Shown here: piece after piece, positions 18,569-28,579 of the stretch
Numbering within the stretch: position 1 is the first letter of the stretch
How the letters are laid out: every line of letters begins with the position of its first letter
Assembly: GCA_029555965.1 (NCBI GenBank)
Contig: JAKQHY010000206.1
Span: 1-64,000 of the forward strand
Source: Chloroflexota bacterium
GTDB lineage: Bacteria; Chloroflexota; Anaerolineae; B4-G1; SLSP01
Reading direction: 5' to 3'
DNA length: 64,000 bases
Notes under the pieces: generated by a model
Told to the model about the DNA's origin: nothing
The model's input: the letters and a program-made list of their open reading frames with translations, nothing else
Database searches by the model: none
Program-made: the position numbers and the translations under genes

Positions 18569-21500
18569 TCAATAGAGCCACACGCGCAGCATCGAAAGCA
18601 GTCTTTCCAGGTCCACCGGTTTCGAAAGATAGTCGTTGGCGCCGGCCGCAATACTTTTTTCCTGATCGCCCTTCATCGCCTTGGCCGTCAGCGCCAGGAT
18701 GGGCAGGGTGCGGCAGCGCGGCAGGGCGCGAATCCGCCGGATGGCCTCATACCCATCCATTTCAGGCATCATAATGTCCATCAACACCAGGTCAATCTTC
18801 GGCGCATCCTGGAGCAGGTCCAGCGCCTTTGCGCCGCTGCGCGCCAGGCTGACCTCCACCCCCTGCGCGCCAAGCGCCTTGGAGAGCGCATAGGCCCCGC
18901 GCATGTCGTCATCCACAATCAGGATATGTTTGCCCGCCAGGAGCATTTTTTTGTCGTGCAGGCGCCGGATGGTTTTTTGCTTCTCCTCCGGCATATCGGC
19001 CACAATACGATGCAGAAACAATGCCGTCTCATCCAGCAAGCGTTCTGAGGATCGCACACCTTTGATGATGACGCGCGGCGGTTGCGCCCCGACGTCGGTG
19101 TATCTCATCAACTCCAGGTTCTCTTCCTCGGTCAATGCCCGCCCGGTGTAGATGATCACAGGGCAACGCGGGATATCGTCGGCCGCGCCCAATAAATTCA
19201 ACAAGTCAAAGCCGCTCATATCGGGCAAACTCAAGTCCAGAATCATACAGTCAAAGGCTTGCGCGCGCAGGGCGGTCAGCGCCGCCTGCCCAGTTTCGGC
19301 CTCAACAATGGCGACATCATCCCCTTCCAACAATTTTTTGATGCTCCAGCGGAGGTTTGATTCATCTTCCACGACCAACAGGGTTTTGATATCGCGCGCG
19401 ATAAACTGTGTGATATGGTGAAAAGCCCCTTCAAGGGATTCGGGAGTGACCGGTTTGGTCAAAAAGCCCATGGCGCCGCGCCGGTAAGCATCACGGGGCG
19501 CGTCATCCACCGACATAATATGCACTGGGATGTGACGAGTGGTGGGGTCCTCCTTCAAGGTGTCCAAAACGGCCCAGCCGTTCATCACCGGCAGGTTCAA
19601 ATCCAGAATGATAGCGTCGGGAGGATACTGCTGCACCATATCCAGGCCGACGCGACCATCGAGGGCCACCACACATTTGAAACCTTGCCGGCGAGCAAAG
19701 TCGCGCGCAATCTTGGCAAAATGGGGGTCATCCTCTACAACGAGCAACACCCGATCACCCGGCTGGAGGTCGCTGCGGTCATCCGGGATTTGCATAACGG
19801 GACGAGAGGGGGCAGATGGCGGCGTAGATTGCAACCCAAGGTCTGTCGTCCCCAATCCAGGCGACGCGGCGACTCCCGGTGCCCTTTGTTCCGAGTCTTT
19901 ATCGCGCCCCAACTCGCCGGGCGGAGGCCCGGCAGCGACGCCCTCTAGCCCGTTCAGCGGTAGATAGAGTGTGAACGTGCTCCCCCGGCCATACTCGCTG
20001 TGGATAGTAATTTCGCCGCCCAGGTGCGCCGCCAGCAAACGGGAAATGGTAAGCCCCAGGCCAGTACCGCCATACTTGCGGCTGGTGCTGCCATCAGCCT
20101 GCTGGAACGCCTCAAAGATAATTTCCTGCTGCTCTGGCGTCAGGCCGATGCCGGTGTCGGTCACGTCAAAGGCAACGGCGCGCGTCGGCTCCAGCCCGCT
20201 GCGCGGCAAAGGCGCGCTCGCGGTCGGGCGGTAGACATGGCACAACACACTCCCCTTTTCGGTAAATTTCAGGGCGTTGGCGAGCAGGTTTTTGAGGATT
20301 TGTTCCACGCGCCGCCCATCGGTCATGATGCTCGGCGGGATAGAATCGTCCAGAGTAAAATCCAAAGTCAGGCCCTTCTCCTCCGCCACCGGCGCGAACT
20401 GCGCGCGCAGCGCGTCCAGCAAGTCCCGGCAGGAGACCTCTCCCAGGCGCAATTCCATCTTGCCTGCTTCCACTTTGGAAAGGTCCAGAATTTCGTTGAT
20501 CAGCTCAAGCAGGTCACTGCCGCTGTTATGGATAATATTGGCCGATTCAATTTGCTCCGGGGTGAGGTTGCCCTCCTCATTGTTCGCCAGCAGTCGCGCC
20601 AGGATCAGGAGTGAATTGAGGGGGGTGCGCAATTCGTGCGACATATTCGCCAGGAACTCCGACTTGTATTGGCTGGCGCGCGCCAATTCTTCCGCTTTGC
20701 GTTCCAGTTCAACTTGAGCAACGCGCAATTCCTGGTTCTGCCGATCCAACAACGCCTGTTGTTTCTGCTGGGCGACGGTCTTTTCTTCCAGTTCCGCGTT
20801 GGCGGTCTCCAGCGCCCCCTGTTGCTCGCGCAGACGGGCTTCAGACAGGCGCAAACTTTCCGTCTGCGCCTCCAATTCCTCATTGGCTGCGCGCAATTCT
20901 TCGCCCTGAATTTGCAACTCCTCGGCCTGCTCTTGCGTCTGGGTCAACAGTTGGTTGATCTGCCCGCGCGTCTGCGCCGTGTGAAACGCGATGGCGATAC
21001 TCTCCCCCACAGTTTGCAGAAATTGCAGTTGCTCCGGCGCAAAAGTGGTAAGGGTCGCCAGTTCGATGACGCCGATGACCCGGTCCATATACATAAAGGG
21101 CATGGCCAGGATATGGCGTGGGGCGGTCTCCCCCAGGCCAGAACGCACCACCACGTAATCCTCCGGCACGTGCTGGAGCAAGATAGGCTGCTTTTCCAGG
21201 GCCGCCTCGCCCACCAGACCCTCGCCCAGGCGAAAACCATTGGAGAGGTGTTTGCGGTGGACATACGCATAACTGCCAAGCAAGGTCAGATGATCCGATG
21301 TCAGGCCATAGAGCGCGCCCACTTGCGCGTTGAGGTATTGGCATAGTTGGCGAATAATGCGATGGGCCAACGTGGGCAGGTCTTGTTCGCCGCGCATCTG
21401 CTCGGCCAGTTGTGCCTGCCCGGCAATCAGCCAGACCTGGGTTTCTGTCACTTTTTGGGCGGTCTCGGCGGCGATGCGCGCCATTTCGGCGCGTTGCGTG

Positions 21501-22156
21501 CGCTCGGCGACCTGTGCTTCCAAAGAATTGCGCGCCTGTTCCAGCTCGAAATTGGTTTCACGCAAAGCCTTTTCATTGCGCCGCAGGCGCAACAAAGAGG
21601 CGCGCATCCGGTGATTGAGTAGCCACATAAAGGTGCCCGCAATGGTCAAAATAATGGCATGAAGCCGCCAGGACTGATAAGCGGGGGGGAGCACGGGCGG
21701 TATAGGAAGATAACCGAGATACTCCAGGAAAGCCAGGGACCCCAGGCCGATAATCCCAAACAGGGTATGTCTGACGATGTTGACGCCGCTGCCGAACAAG
21801 GCGCTGAGCAAGACACCCAATAAAAATGAGGACGCCATGGCGGACCGTACCGAGCCGGTAAAATAGGTGAGAAAAAAACACAGCAACCAGCTTTCAACGG
21901 GAAGCCATCTCTGCAAGGGGTATACATATCCCCGGCGCAGAACGATCAACAGTCCTATGTGCCACACAATGGCGCCCAGGATAATGGCGTGATTGGTCAG
22001 AATATTTTTCGTGAATTCGCGCCAGTCAATTAACAGCGTCGCTATCAACACCAGGGTCGTCGCCCAGAGAATGATGTTGATTAACCAGGCGAGAGTATTC
22101 TTTTCTTCGTCCTCAAAAACAGGGGGAGCAAAGATGGCTTTCAATACTTTGAACAT
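18569..22156 (-). CDS. Hybrid histidine kinase: N-terminal TM region, GAF, coiled coil, HisKA/HATPase, three receiver domains
   Basis: FLANMSHELRTPLNSLLIL; DTGIGLTPEQQEIIFEAFQQADGSTSRKYGGTGLGLTIS; receivers VLLVVEDD.., TLLVVEDE.., ILIVDDDM..MDIMMPEMDGYEA. Confidence 0.95.
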   Translation of the reverse strand: MFKVLKAIFAPPVFEDEEKNTLAWLINIILWATTLVLIATLLIDWREFTKNILTNHAIILGAIVWHIGLLIVLRRGYVYPLQRWLPVESWLLCFFLTYFTGSVRSAMASSFLLGVLLSALFGSGVNIVRHTLFGIIGLGSLAFLEYLGYLPIPPVLPPAYQSWRLHAIILTIAGTFMWLLNHRMRASLLRLRRNEKALRETNFELEQARNSLEAQVAERTQRAEMARIAAETAQKVTETQVWLIAGQAQLAEQMRGEQDLPTLAHRIIRQLCQYLNAQVGALYGLTSDHLTLLGSYAYVHRKHLSNGFRLGEGLVGEAALEKQPILLQHVPEDYVVVRSGLGETAPRHILAMPFMYMDRVIGVIELATLTTFAPEQLQFLQTVGESIAIAFHTAQTRGQINQLLTQTQEQAEELQIQGEELRAANEELEAQTESLRLSEARLREQQGALETANAELEEKTVAQQKQQALLDRQNQELRVAQVELERKAEELARASQYKSEFLANMSHELRTPLNSLLILARLLANNEEGNLTPEQIESANIIHNSGSDLLELINEILDLSKVEAGKMELRLGEVSCRDLLDALRAQFAPVAEEKGLTLDFTLDDSIPPSIMTDGRRVEQILKNLLANALKFTEKGSVLCHVYRPTASAPLPRSGLEPTRAVAFDVTDTGIGLTPEQQEIIFEAFQQADGSTSRKYGGTGLGLTISRLLAAHLGGEITIHSEYGRGSTFTLYLPLNGLEGVAAGPPPGELGRDKDSEQRAPGVAASPGLGTTDLGLQSTPPSAPSRPVMQIPDDRSDLQPGDRVLLVVEDDPHFAKIARDFARRQGFKCVVALDGRVGLDMVQQYPPDAIILDLNLPVMNGWAVLDTLKEDPTTRHIPVHIMSVDDAPRDAYRRGAMGFLTKPVTPESLEGAFHHITQFIARDIKTLLVVEDESNLRWSIKKLLEGDDVAIVEAETGQAALTALRAQAFDCMILDLSLPDMSGFDLLNLLGAADDIPRCPVIIYTGRALTEEENLELMRYTDVGAQPPRVIIKGVRSSERLLDETALFLHRIVADMPEEKQKTIRRLHDKKMLLAGKHILIVDDDMRGAYALSKALGAQGVEVSLARSGAKALDLLQDAPKIDLVLMDIMMPEMDGYEAIRRIRALPRCRTLPILALTAKAMKGDQEKSIAAGANDYLSKPVDLERLLSMLRVWLY

Positions 22157-22162
22157 AAGCCC

Positions 22163-23488
22163 TCATCCAGTTAGCGCAGGAGCTTGCGCCATATAGAATG
22201 TCATAGCAATAGATTCTGCCACAAGGGTGAGAAATTCCAGATGTGCCGAAGAAAATTCGTGCAGAGTCCCCAACTCCAAGGCCCCGACGACTTGCCGGTT
22301 GTAGAGAAACGGCGCAATAACCAACTGGCGCGGCGCTATCTGGCCCATCCCGGAAAGCACGGTCATATAATGATCGGGCAGGTCCTGTAATACCAGGGTC
22401 TGTTGATTCTGCGCGGCCTGCCCGATCAGACCTTCGCCCAGAGTAAAACACCAGGGGCCGGTCGCCGGAGGCCGGTAAGCATAGGAACCGGCCAATGTCA
22501 ACACCTGACCTTGCAGCAGGTAGAGCGCGCCGACCGAGGCATCGAGGTACAGGCACAGTTGCCGGATAACGTTGTGCGCCAAAGCGGGAATATCCTGTGT
22601 GGCGCGCAATTGCTGGCTCAACTGCGCCTGCCCGGCCACCAGCCAGATTTGGGCCTGAAGCGCCTGGTTCGCGGCTTCGGCGGACTGGCGAGCCTGCTCG
22701 GCTTCCGCGCGGGCGGCGTCACTTTGCGCGCTCTGGAGCGCCAGATCGGCATAGGCTTTTTCGAGGGCCGCAGTACGTTCGGCGACGCGCAGTTCCAGGT
22801 CGGTAGTCAGTTTTTGCAGCGGATTGAACAGTTGGTAATTCATCACCGTGTACCCTAACATCGCCATGCCACAGGCCGTCATTATCGAGAAGACCGGAAA
22901 CGGCCAGTTGGACAATCCCCCGAGCACCATGCCGAGCGCCAATATGAGGACGCTGCTCATCATCGCACGACTGCCCGGCGACTCTTTCCTACGCCAGAAC
23001 AGCACAGCTGCTCCAACCAAGCAAGCCAGCGGAATGATCGCCGCGCCCAATCCAAGGGGAGTAAAATCGTTGAGGGGGATCCCAGTAGGGGACAGGCCCA
23101 GACTGAGAACAATACGGTGTTGAAACAACGGCAGCGTGAGCATGATGCAGGCCACCAGGAAAATCGTACTGACGATCCGCGCAATGAGCAAAGTGCGTGG
23201 GGCAAACTCGAAATAACGAGCAGCGAACATCAGCAAAAATACACAGGCAAAACAGGCGCCTAACGTGTTCAATTCTACCGGCAACACGGGATCTCCGCGT
23301 TCCAGCCACAACATGAGGGCGCTCAAGGCAGCGCTGACCGCACTGAGCGCCTGCATCAAATTGAAGGTCACAAAGTAAAAATTGGAGACACGGCGCACAC
23401 CGGCGCTCAAAACGCTCAACACCAGAGCCAGGGCAAGGATGGTGACTATACCCCACGCGCCAATATTCACCCAAAACCAAAATGACAT
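22163..23488 (-). CDS. 7TM-GAF sensor protein without a kinase domain
   Basis: N-terminal hydrophobic segments, then AAEQAR coiled coil and GAF (QIWLVAGQAQLSQQLRATQDIPALAHNVIRQLCLYLDASVGALYLL); ends right after GAF. Confidence 0.85.
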   Translation of the reverse strand: MSFWFWVNIGAWGIVTILALALVLSVLSAGVRRVSNFYFVTFNLMQALSAVSAALSALMLWLERGDPVLPVELNTLGACFACVFLLMFAARYFEFAPRTLLIARIVSTIFLVACIMLTLPLFQHRIVLSLGLSPTGIPLNDFTPLGLGAAIIPLACLVGAAVLFWRRKESPGSRAMMSSVLILALGMVLGGLSNWPFPVFSIMTACGMAMLGYTVMNYQLFNPLQKLTTDLELRVAERTAALEKAYADLALQSAQSDAARAEAEQARQSAEAANQALQAQIWLVAGQAQLSQQLRATQDIPALAHNVIRQLCLYLDASVGALYLLQGQVLTLAGSYAYRPPATGPWCFTLGEGLIGQAAQNQQTLVLQDLPDHYMTVLSGMGQIAPRQLVIAPFLYNRQVVGALELGTLHEFSSAHLEFLTLVAESIAMTFYMAQAPALTG

Positions 23489-23629
23489 TCCACAACCTCG
23501 GCTTGCCGACTATTAGGTTATGTGTGTATTGTAGTGAGTTTATTCCAGGGCGTCAAGCGCGCCGCCTGCAAAATCGAAAGAAAGCAGAGGCCAACCCCTT
23601 CATTTTCTGAGACTCTCCTGATATTGTAT

Positions 23630-23657
23630 TTGACACAACTGAATATCTCAGTATACT
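23630..23657 (+). promoter_or_regulatory. Sigma70-type promoter
   Basis: TTGACA (23630-23635) - 16 nt - TATACT (23652-23657). Confidence 0.65.
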
Positions 23658-23743
23658 CAAAGAAAGCTAAGTTAGTGTAGACAATGTTTTTCAAACCCAG
23701 ACCTAACAGTACAATTTTGAGGATCAATGCTTCAGGAGGGACT

Positions 23744-24055
23744 ATGAACAAAATGATTGAAAGTCTTGGTACCACCCTGTCCCAGATGATCGGTAAGGAG
23801 GCGATAGCCTGCCGCGGCTTACTGCGTCTGGCCATCATTGATAGTGCGGAGCACCTGCGACAAACATCCGATTACAGTCAAACTATGGCTCATATAAAAA
23901 TGATGGGATATCAGGATTGGAAAGACATCGTCGAAGGGCCAGCGCTAGTTCAACGCTTAAAGGGTGTCGGGATCCAAGATCCTGCTCCCGTTGTGACCCA
24001 GTTGAGGCAGACTTTGATCGAGCACCAATCGCTATTTACCATGTCGGCTCACTAA
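23744..24055 (+). CDS. Hypothetical 103-aa protein
   Basis: RBS aggaggg then ATG 23744 (MNKMIESLGTTLSQMIGKEAIACRG). Confidence 0.65.
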   Translation: MNKMIESLGTTLSQMIGKEAIACRGLLRLAIIDSAEHLRQTSDYSQTMAHIKMMGYQDWKDIVEGPALVQRLKGVGIQDPAPVVTQLRQTLIEHQSLFTMSAH

Positions 24056-24095
24056 TATAAATCCCCTATTAACGTTAGTAAGAAAGGAAAGACTT

Positions 24096-24839
24096 ATGTT
24101 TCCAGTTGTAACAATGACTATCACGTGGATTCTGGTTGTGGCGCGGCTGATCATTGCCGTGCAATTGACGCGGGTAGCACGCCGGCAAAAACTGCCCAAC
24201 CTTTTATGGTTAGCGGCTTTCTTTTACCTCACCGGGATAGGGGACATTTTTGCAACGTTAGCGCCAGTCACCAACTTTAACCAACCGTTTCTTGTATTAG
24301 GGGGCGTGAGCGAACTAGCGATGGTTATGTTTATTCAGAAAACTTTCTATCAGGACCGCAAAAGCCCTTTTCCGATCTTTATGGGGCTGGCCCTCATCGT
24401 GCTGGCGGCTGACATACTCTATGCGGAGTTCCTCCCTTATCATAGCCCCTTCAACTGGCTCTGGCTCATTTGGGCAGGATACCAGGCATATCGGCGAATT
24501 GCTGACGACCAGGCCGTGGATGACTGGATCAAGGCGCGCTACAAGCTGGTGATCGCCTACTCAGGACTATCCTTGGTGGCTCCTCTCTGGACGATCTTAT
24601 TCCTCATAGCAATGGTAGTGCCGGCAGTAGCGGCCTTTATATACGCCCCCACCAATATCTTGATAGCGCAAGTGGGCATTTTGGCCTTTGTCACAGCCGG
24701 AATTGTGTTGCAATATTTGGCCTGGATCATGCCCGAAAAGTACCGAGAATGGCTGAATCGCAACTACCAGCCGCCCGCGAAAGAAGCGGCCGAGGCGGAT
24801 CTGACAGAAGAAGAGATTATGCGTCAGTTGACAGCTTGA
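24096..24839 (+). CDS. Polytopic (about 7 TM) membrane protein
   Basis: RBS aaggaaa; multiple hydrophobic helices, charged C-terminal tail. Confidence 0.8.
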   Translation: MFPVVTMTITWILVVARLIIAVQLTRVARRQKLPNLLWLAAFFYLTGIGDIFATLAPVTNFNQPFLVLGGVSELAMVMFIQKTFYQDRKSPFPIFMGLALIVLAADILYAEFLPYHSPFNWLWLIWAGYQAYRRIADDQAVDDWIKARYKLVIAYSGLSLVAPLWTILFLIAMVVPAVAAFIYAPTNILIAQVGILAFVTAGIVLQYLAWIMPEKYREWLNRNYQPPAKEAAEADLTEEEIMRQLTA

Positions 24840-24958
24840 GTGAAACGACTGCTACCTCTCACCGTGGCCCTAGCTCTGCACGCATAGCGCCAGACAGCGC
24901 TGGGGGATTGGGAGCATACATAGCGTCTGGTACGCATCGTTTCTTACCCTACATGGAA

Positions 24959-24987
24959 AACGCCCCCCGCAAACAATGGGGGGCGTT
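24959..24987 (+). terminator. GC-rich hairpin, probable terminator
   Basis: aacgcccccc / ggggggcgtt, 9-nt loop, partly extendable with catgg/ccatg. Confidence 0.55.
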
Positions 24988-25171
24988 CCACATGTACAGC
25001 CAAGGGCCAGTCACGGCGCCGAGAGGTCGTTGGCCTGTTTGTAAAACACACCCGGCCCCTATCCGCTCCTTGTTCCCGCCCATTTCCGTGCTAGAATAAA
25101 TTGAACCCGGTAACTGCCCGTTCAGTTACCCATTTCTCATTACCCTTTACGCTTTTCGAGGGGAGACACTT

Positions 25172-26803
25172 ATGAGCGAACTGCTCGATCAATTTTTCCC
25201 CCGCCCGCCGGCGGGGACGGCGACCCGCTTGGGAATTATCGTCAGCGGCAGCCTGGGTAAGGGGTTGGAGGCGCGCCTCGCGCCAGATCGCGTGATCGAG
25301 GGCCTGGCGGTGGGGCGCTACGTCGTCATCCGGGGGCAAACCGACCGCCGTTTCTTCGGTATGATCACGGACGTGGCCCTGGAAAGCCGCCATCCCGAAG
25401 TTGAACAAACGCCGCCGGAGGAACCGGACGGCTTCCTGGCGCAAGTCTATCGTGGCACGTTGACTTCCGGGCGGATGCACATCACCCCCATGCTGGTGAT
25501 CGAATCCGGCGAAGTCCGCCCGGCCAAAACCATCCCGGCGCATTTCACCCACGTCCACGAAGCCACCCCGGAGGATGTTTCTGAAGTATTTGGCGACCCA
25601 GAGGAGACAGGGCGTTTCCACATTGGCGACCCACTGGAAATGCCCGGCGTGCGTATTGCGTTGAATTTGCCGCGCTTCGTGGAGCGCTCCAGCGGCGTCT
25701 TCGGCAAAAGCGGTACGGGCAAGACTTTCCTGACGCGCATGTTGCTGGCCGGCATCATCCAGAAACGCGCCGCCGTCAATCTAATCTTCGATATGCACAA
25801 CGAATACGGCTGGAAAAGCCAGGACGAGAGCAAGCAGGACGTCAAAGGGCTGCGGCAACTTTTCTTCGACGGCCGGGTGAGCGTGTTCACACTAGACCCG
25901 GAATCCTCGCAGCGGCGGAACAGCAAAGTGGACTACACCGTGCGGATCGGCTATGAGCAAGTCGAACCGGAGGACGTAGAGATGTTGGCGCCGCTCTTCG
26001 GCTTCAGCGACGTGCAATCCAACGCGCTCTACATGCTACGGCGACGCCTGGGGGCAAGCTGGCTGCGCCGCCTGTTAGCCGAGGAGAGCGACCCCGACTT
26101 GACGGCCATCATTGAAGAGGGCAAAATCCACGAGGGCACCCTCGGCGCCATCCAGCGTAAGCTGGCGCAATTGCACCGCTTCGATTTTCTGGTGGACCGG
26201 GCGGACGACGACCCGATCAGGCGAATCCTGGACTACATCGAAAGTGGCGTCAGTGTCATTTTGGAGTTTGGCCGCTACGGCAACGCCCTGGAAGCCTACA
26301 TTTTAGTCGCCAATTACATCACCCGGCGCATCCACCGGGCGTATGTGGATCGGAAAGAGGCTTACCTCGGCGGACATGGCGCAGAACCCCGCCCCTTGAT
26401 TATCACCATTGAAGAAGCGCACAAATTCCTGGATCCGACCATCGCCCGGCACACCATCTTTGGGACCATCGCGCGGGAAATGCGCAAGTACAATGTCACC
26501 CTCTTGCTGGTGGATCAACGGCCCAGCGGCATTGACCCGGAAGTGATGAGCCAGATCGGCACGCGCGTCACCGCGCTGCTTGATGAAGAAAACGATATCC
26601 GCGCCGTCTTCTCCGGCATCGCCGGCACTGCGGCGCTGCGGGAAGTGCTGGCGCGCCTGGAAACCAAACAACAGGCGCTCATCCTGGGACACGCGGTTCC
26701 GATGCCCATCGTTGTGCGCACACGCGATTATCAGGACTTATACGGCGAGATTAGCGGTCACAAAGTGGATGTGACGGAAGCCAAATCAGCGTTGTACGGA
26801 TAA
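25172..26803 (+). CDS. HerA-like (DUF87) ATPase
   Basis: GVFGKSGTGKTFLTRMLLAGI Walker A; LIFDMHNEYGW; PLIITIEEAHKFL Walker B; LLLVDQRPSGIDPEVMSQIGTRV. Confidence 0.85.
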   Translation: MSELLDQFFPRPPAGTATRLGIIVSGSLGKGLEARLAPDRVIEGLAVGRYVVIRGQTDRRFFGMITDVALESRHPEVEQTPPEEPDGFLAQVYRGTLTSGRMHITPMLVIESGEVRPAKTIPAHFTHVHEATPEDVSEVFGDPEETGRFHIGDPLEMPGVRIALNLPRFVERSSGVFGKSGTGKTFLTRMLLAGIIQKRAAVNLIFDMHNEYGWKSQDESKQDVKGLRQLFFDGRVSVFTLDPESSQRRNSKVDYTVRIGYEQVEPEDVEMLAPLFGFSDVQSNALYMLRRRLGASWLRRLLAEESDPDLTAIIEEGKIHEGTLGAIQRKLAQLHRFDFLVDRADDDPIRRILDYIESGVSVILEFGRYGNALEAYILVANYITRRIHRAYVDRKEAYLGGHGAEPRPLIITIEEAHKFLDPTIARHTIFGTIAREMRKYNVTLLLVDQRPSGIDPEVMSQIGTRVTALLDEENDIRAVFSGIAGTAALREVLARLETKQQALILGHAVPMPIVVRTRDYQDLYGEISGHKVDVTEAKSALYG

Positions 26804-26808
26804 AGACG

Positions 26809-28527
26809 ATGAATCCAACCAGAGACTTATCGCGCCCGCAGATTATGGTGGTGGATGATGAGAAAGCCAACCTCCAGCTCTGGACGATGTTGTTAAGCAA
26901 AGAAGGCTTCACAGTCCACGCGGTGGAGGATGGCGCCGAGGTGCTGTCTCTCGCGCAAACCGATCCACCGGACCTGATCCTGCTGGATATCATGATGCCC
27001 CACGTCACCGGCTACGAAGTCTGTGAGTACCTCAAATCCGATCTGCGCACGCGCGACATCCCCGTGATATTTCTCAGCGCGCTGACCGATACAGTAGACA
27101 AAGTCCATGCGTTTGCCGTGGGTGCAGTGGATTACATCCCCAAGCCCTTCCAAGTGGAAGAAGTTTTGGCGCGGCTGAAAACCCACCTCTCGCTACGGCA
27201 ACTGCAACGGAATCTGGAACACAAAAACGAGCAATTGCAGCGGGAAATCGTGGAGCGACAACAGGCTGAGCAGCGTCTGGTCACCTATGCCGAGCGTTTA
27301 CGGACGCTCCATGAAATAGACCAATCCATCCTGGCCGCGCGCTCCCCCGAAACGATTGCCATTGCCGCCGCCGGGCGCATCCGCCGCCTGATCCCCTGCC
27401 AACGCGTGGTGATCATTGCCCGCGCCGCAGACAACCATTTAAAGACCCTGGCCGCCGATTCCAGCGGCGAAGTTTCGCTGGGCGCCTCGCCGGATATCTA
27501 TCAGGAATTGCTTGAAAACCTCACCCTGCACCATGGGCGGCCTTACGGCATCCAGGACTTGAGCCAGCAACCCGCTTTATCGCCCATGCAAGCGGCGTTG
27601 TATCGCGCCGGCATCCGGGCCTTCATCATCATCCCCTTGTTTATGCACAATGAGCTGCTCGGCACGCTGCATTTGGAATCCTTGTATCCCGGGGTCTTCG
27701 ACGCCGACCACGTCACGGCCGCCGCCGAAGTCGCCATTCTCCTGGCTATCGCCATCCGGCAGGTGCAATTGTACGATTTGGCCCAGCAGGAAATCACCGA
27801 CCGCAAGCTGGCCGAGGAGGCGCTCCGACGACAGACCGCGGAATTGGAGGCGCGCAACCAGGAACTCGATGCCTACGCCCACACGGTAGCGCACGACCTG
27901 AAATCGCCGCTGGCCTCACTGGTGGGCTTCAGCCATCTGCTACAACGCCGCCAAGCATCCCCGGAGAAGACCGCCGAGATGTTGAAGTTCATCAATGAGA
28001 GTGCGCGACGCATGACCAACATCATTGATGAGCTTCTCCTGTTAGCCAGCGTGCGCAAAATGGAAGAGATTCCCCTGGCACCGTTGGAAATGCAAAACGT
28101 ACTCGGAGAGGTGTTAAAGCGCCTGGCCGACATCATAGATGCCACCCATGCGACGCTCACGCTGCCCGATACCTGGTCGCTCGCCTGGGGCTACGGCCCG
28201 TGGGTGCAGGAAGTGTGGGTGAATTATCTCAGCAACGCCATCAAATACGGGGGCGCCCACCCGCAAATCGTTCTGGGCAGCGAGCAACTGCCGGATCATC
28301 ACGTGCGCTTCTGGGTGCGCGATCACGGACCGGGGATTCCGCCCGAAAAGCAAGCCCATTTATTCAGCGCCTTTATGCGGCTTGACCAGGCCCATGTGGA
28401 AGGTCATGGATTAGGGTTGTCCATCGTGCAACGGATCATCCACAAGCTAAACGGCGAAGTCGGCGTCCACAGCGCCGTGGGTCAGGGCAGCGAATTTTTC
28501 TTCACCTTGCCATGCTCGAAGGCCTAA
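26809..28527 (+). CDS. Response regulator - GAF - histidine kinase
   Basis: IMVVDDEKANLQL..ILLDIMMPHVTGYE; YAHTVAHDLKSPLASLVGFSHLL; RDHGPGIPPEKQAHLFSAF..GHGLGLSIVQRI. Confidence 0.93.
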   Translation: MNPTRDLSRPQIMVVDDEKANLQLWTMLLSKEGFTVHAVEDGAEVLSLAQTDPPDLILLDIMMPHVTGYEVCEYLKSDLRTRDIPVIFLSALTDTVDKVHAFAVGAVDYIPKPFQVEEVLARLKTHLSLRQLQRNLEHKNEQLQREIVERQQAEQRLVTYAERLRTLHEIDQSILAARSPETIAIAAAGRIRRLIPCQRVVIIARAADNHLKTLAADSSGEVSLGASPDIYQELLENLTLHHGRPYGIQDLSQQPALSPMQAALYRAGIRAFIIIPLFMHNELLGTLHLESLYPGVFDADHVTAAAEVAILLAIAIRQVQLYDLAQQEITDRKLAEEALRRQTAELEARNQELDAYAHTVAHDLKSPLASLVGFSHLLQRRQASPEKTAEMLKFINESARRMTNIIDELLLLASVRKMEEIPLAPLEMQNVLGEVLKRLADIIDATHATLTLPDTWSLAWGYGPWVQEVWVNYLSNAIKYGGAHPQIVLGSEQLPDHHVRFWVRDHGPGIPPEKQAHLFSAFMRLDQAHVEGHGLGLSIVQRIIHKLNGEVGVHSAVGQGSEFFFTLPCSKA

Positions 28528-28579
28528 GAATCTATCCGATAATTCGTTTTGGTCCACGACTTGCGCCTAAAGGCGCGGT

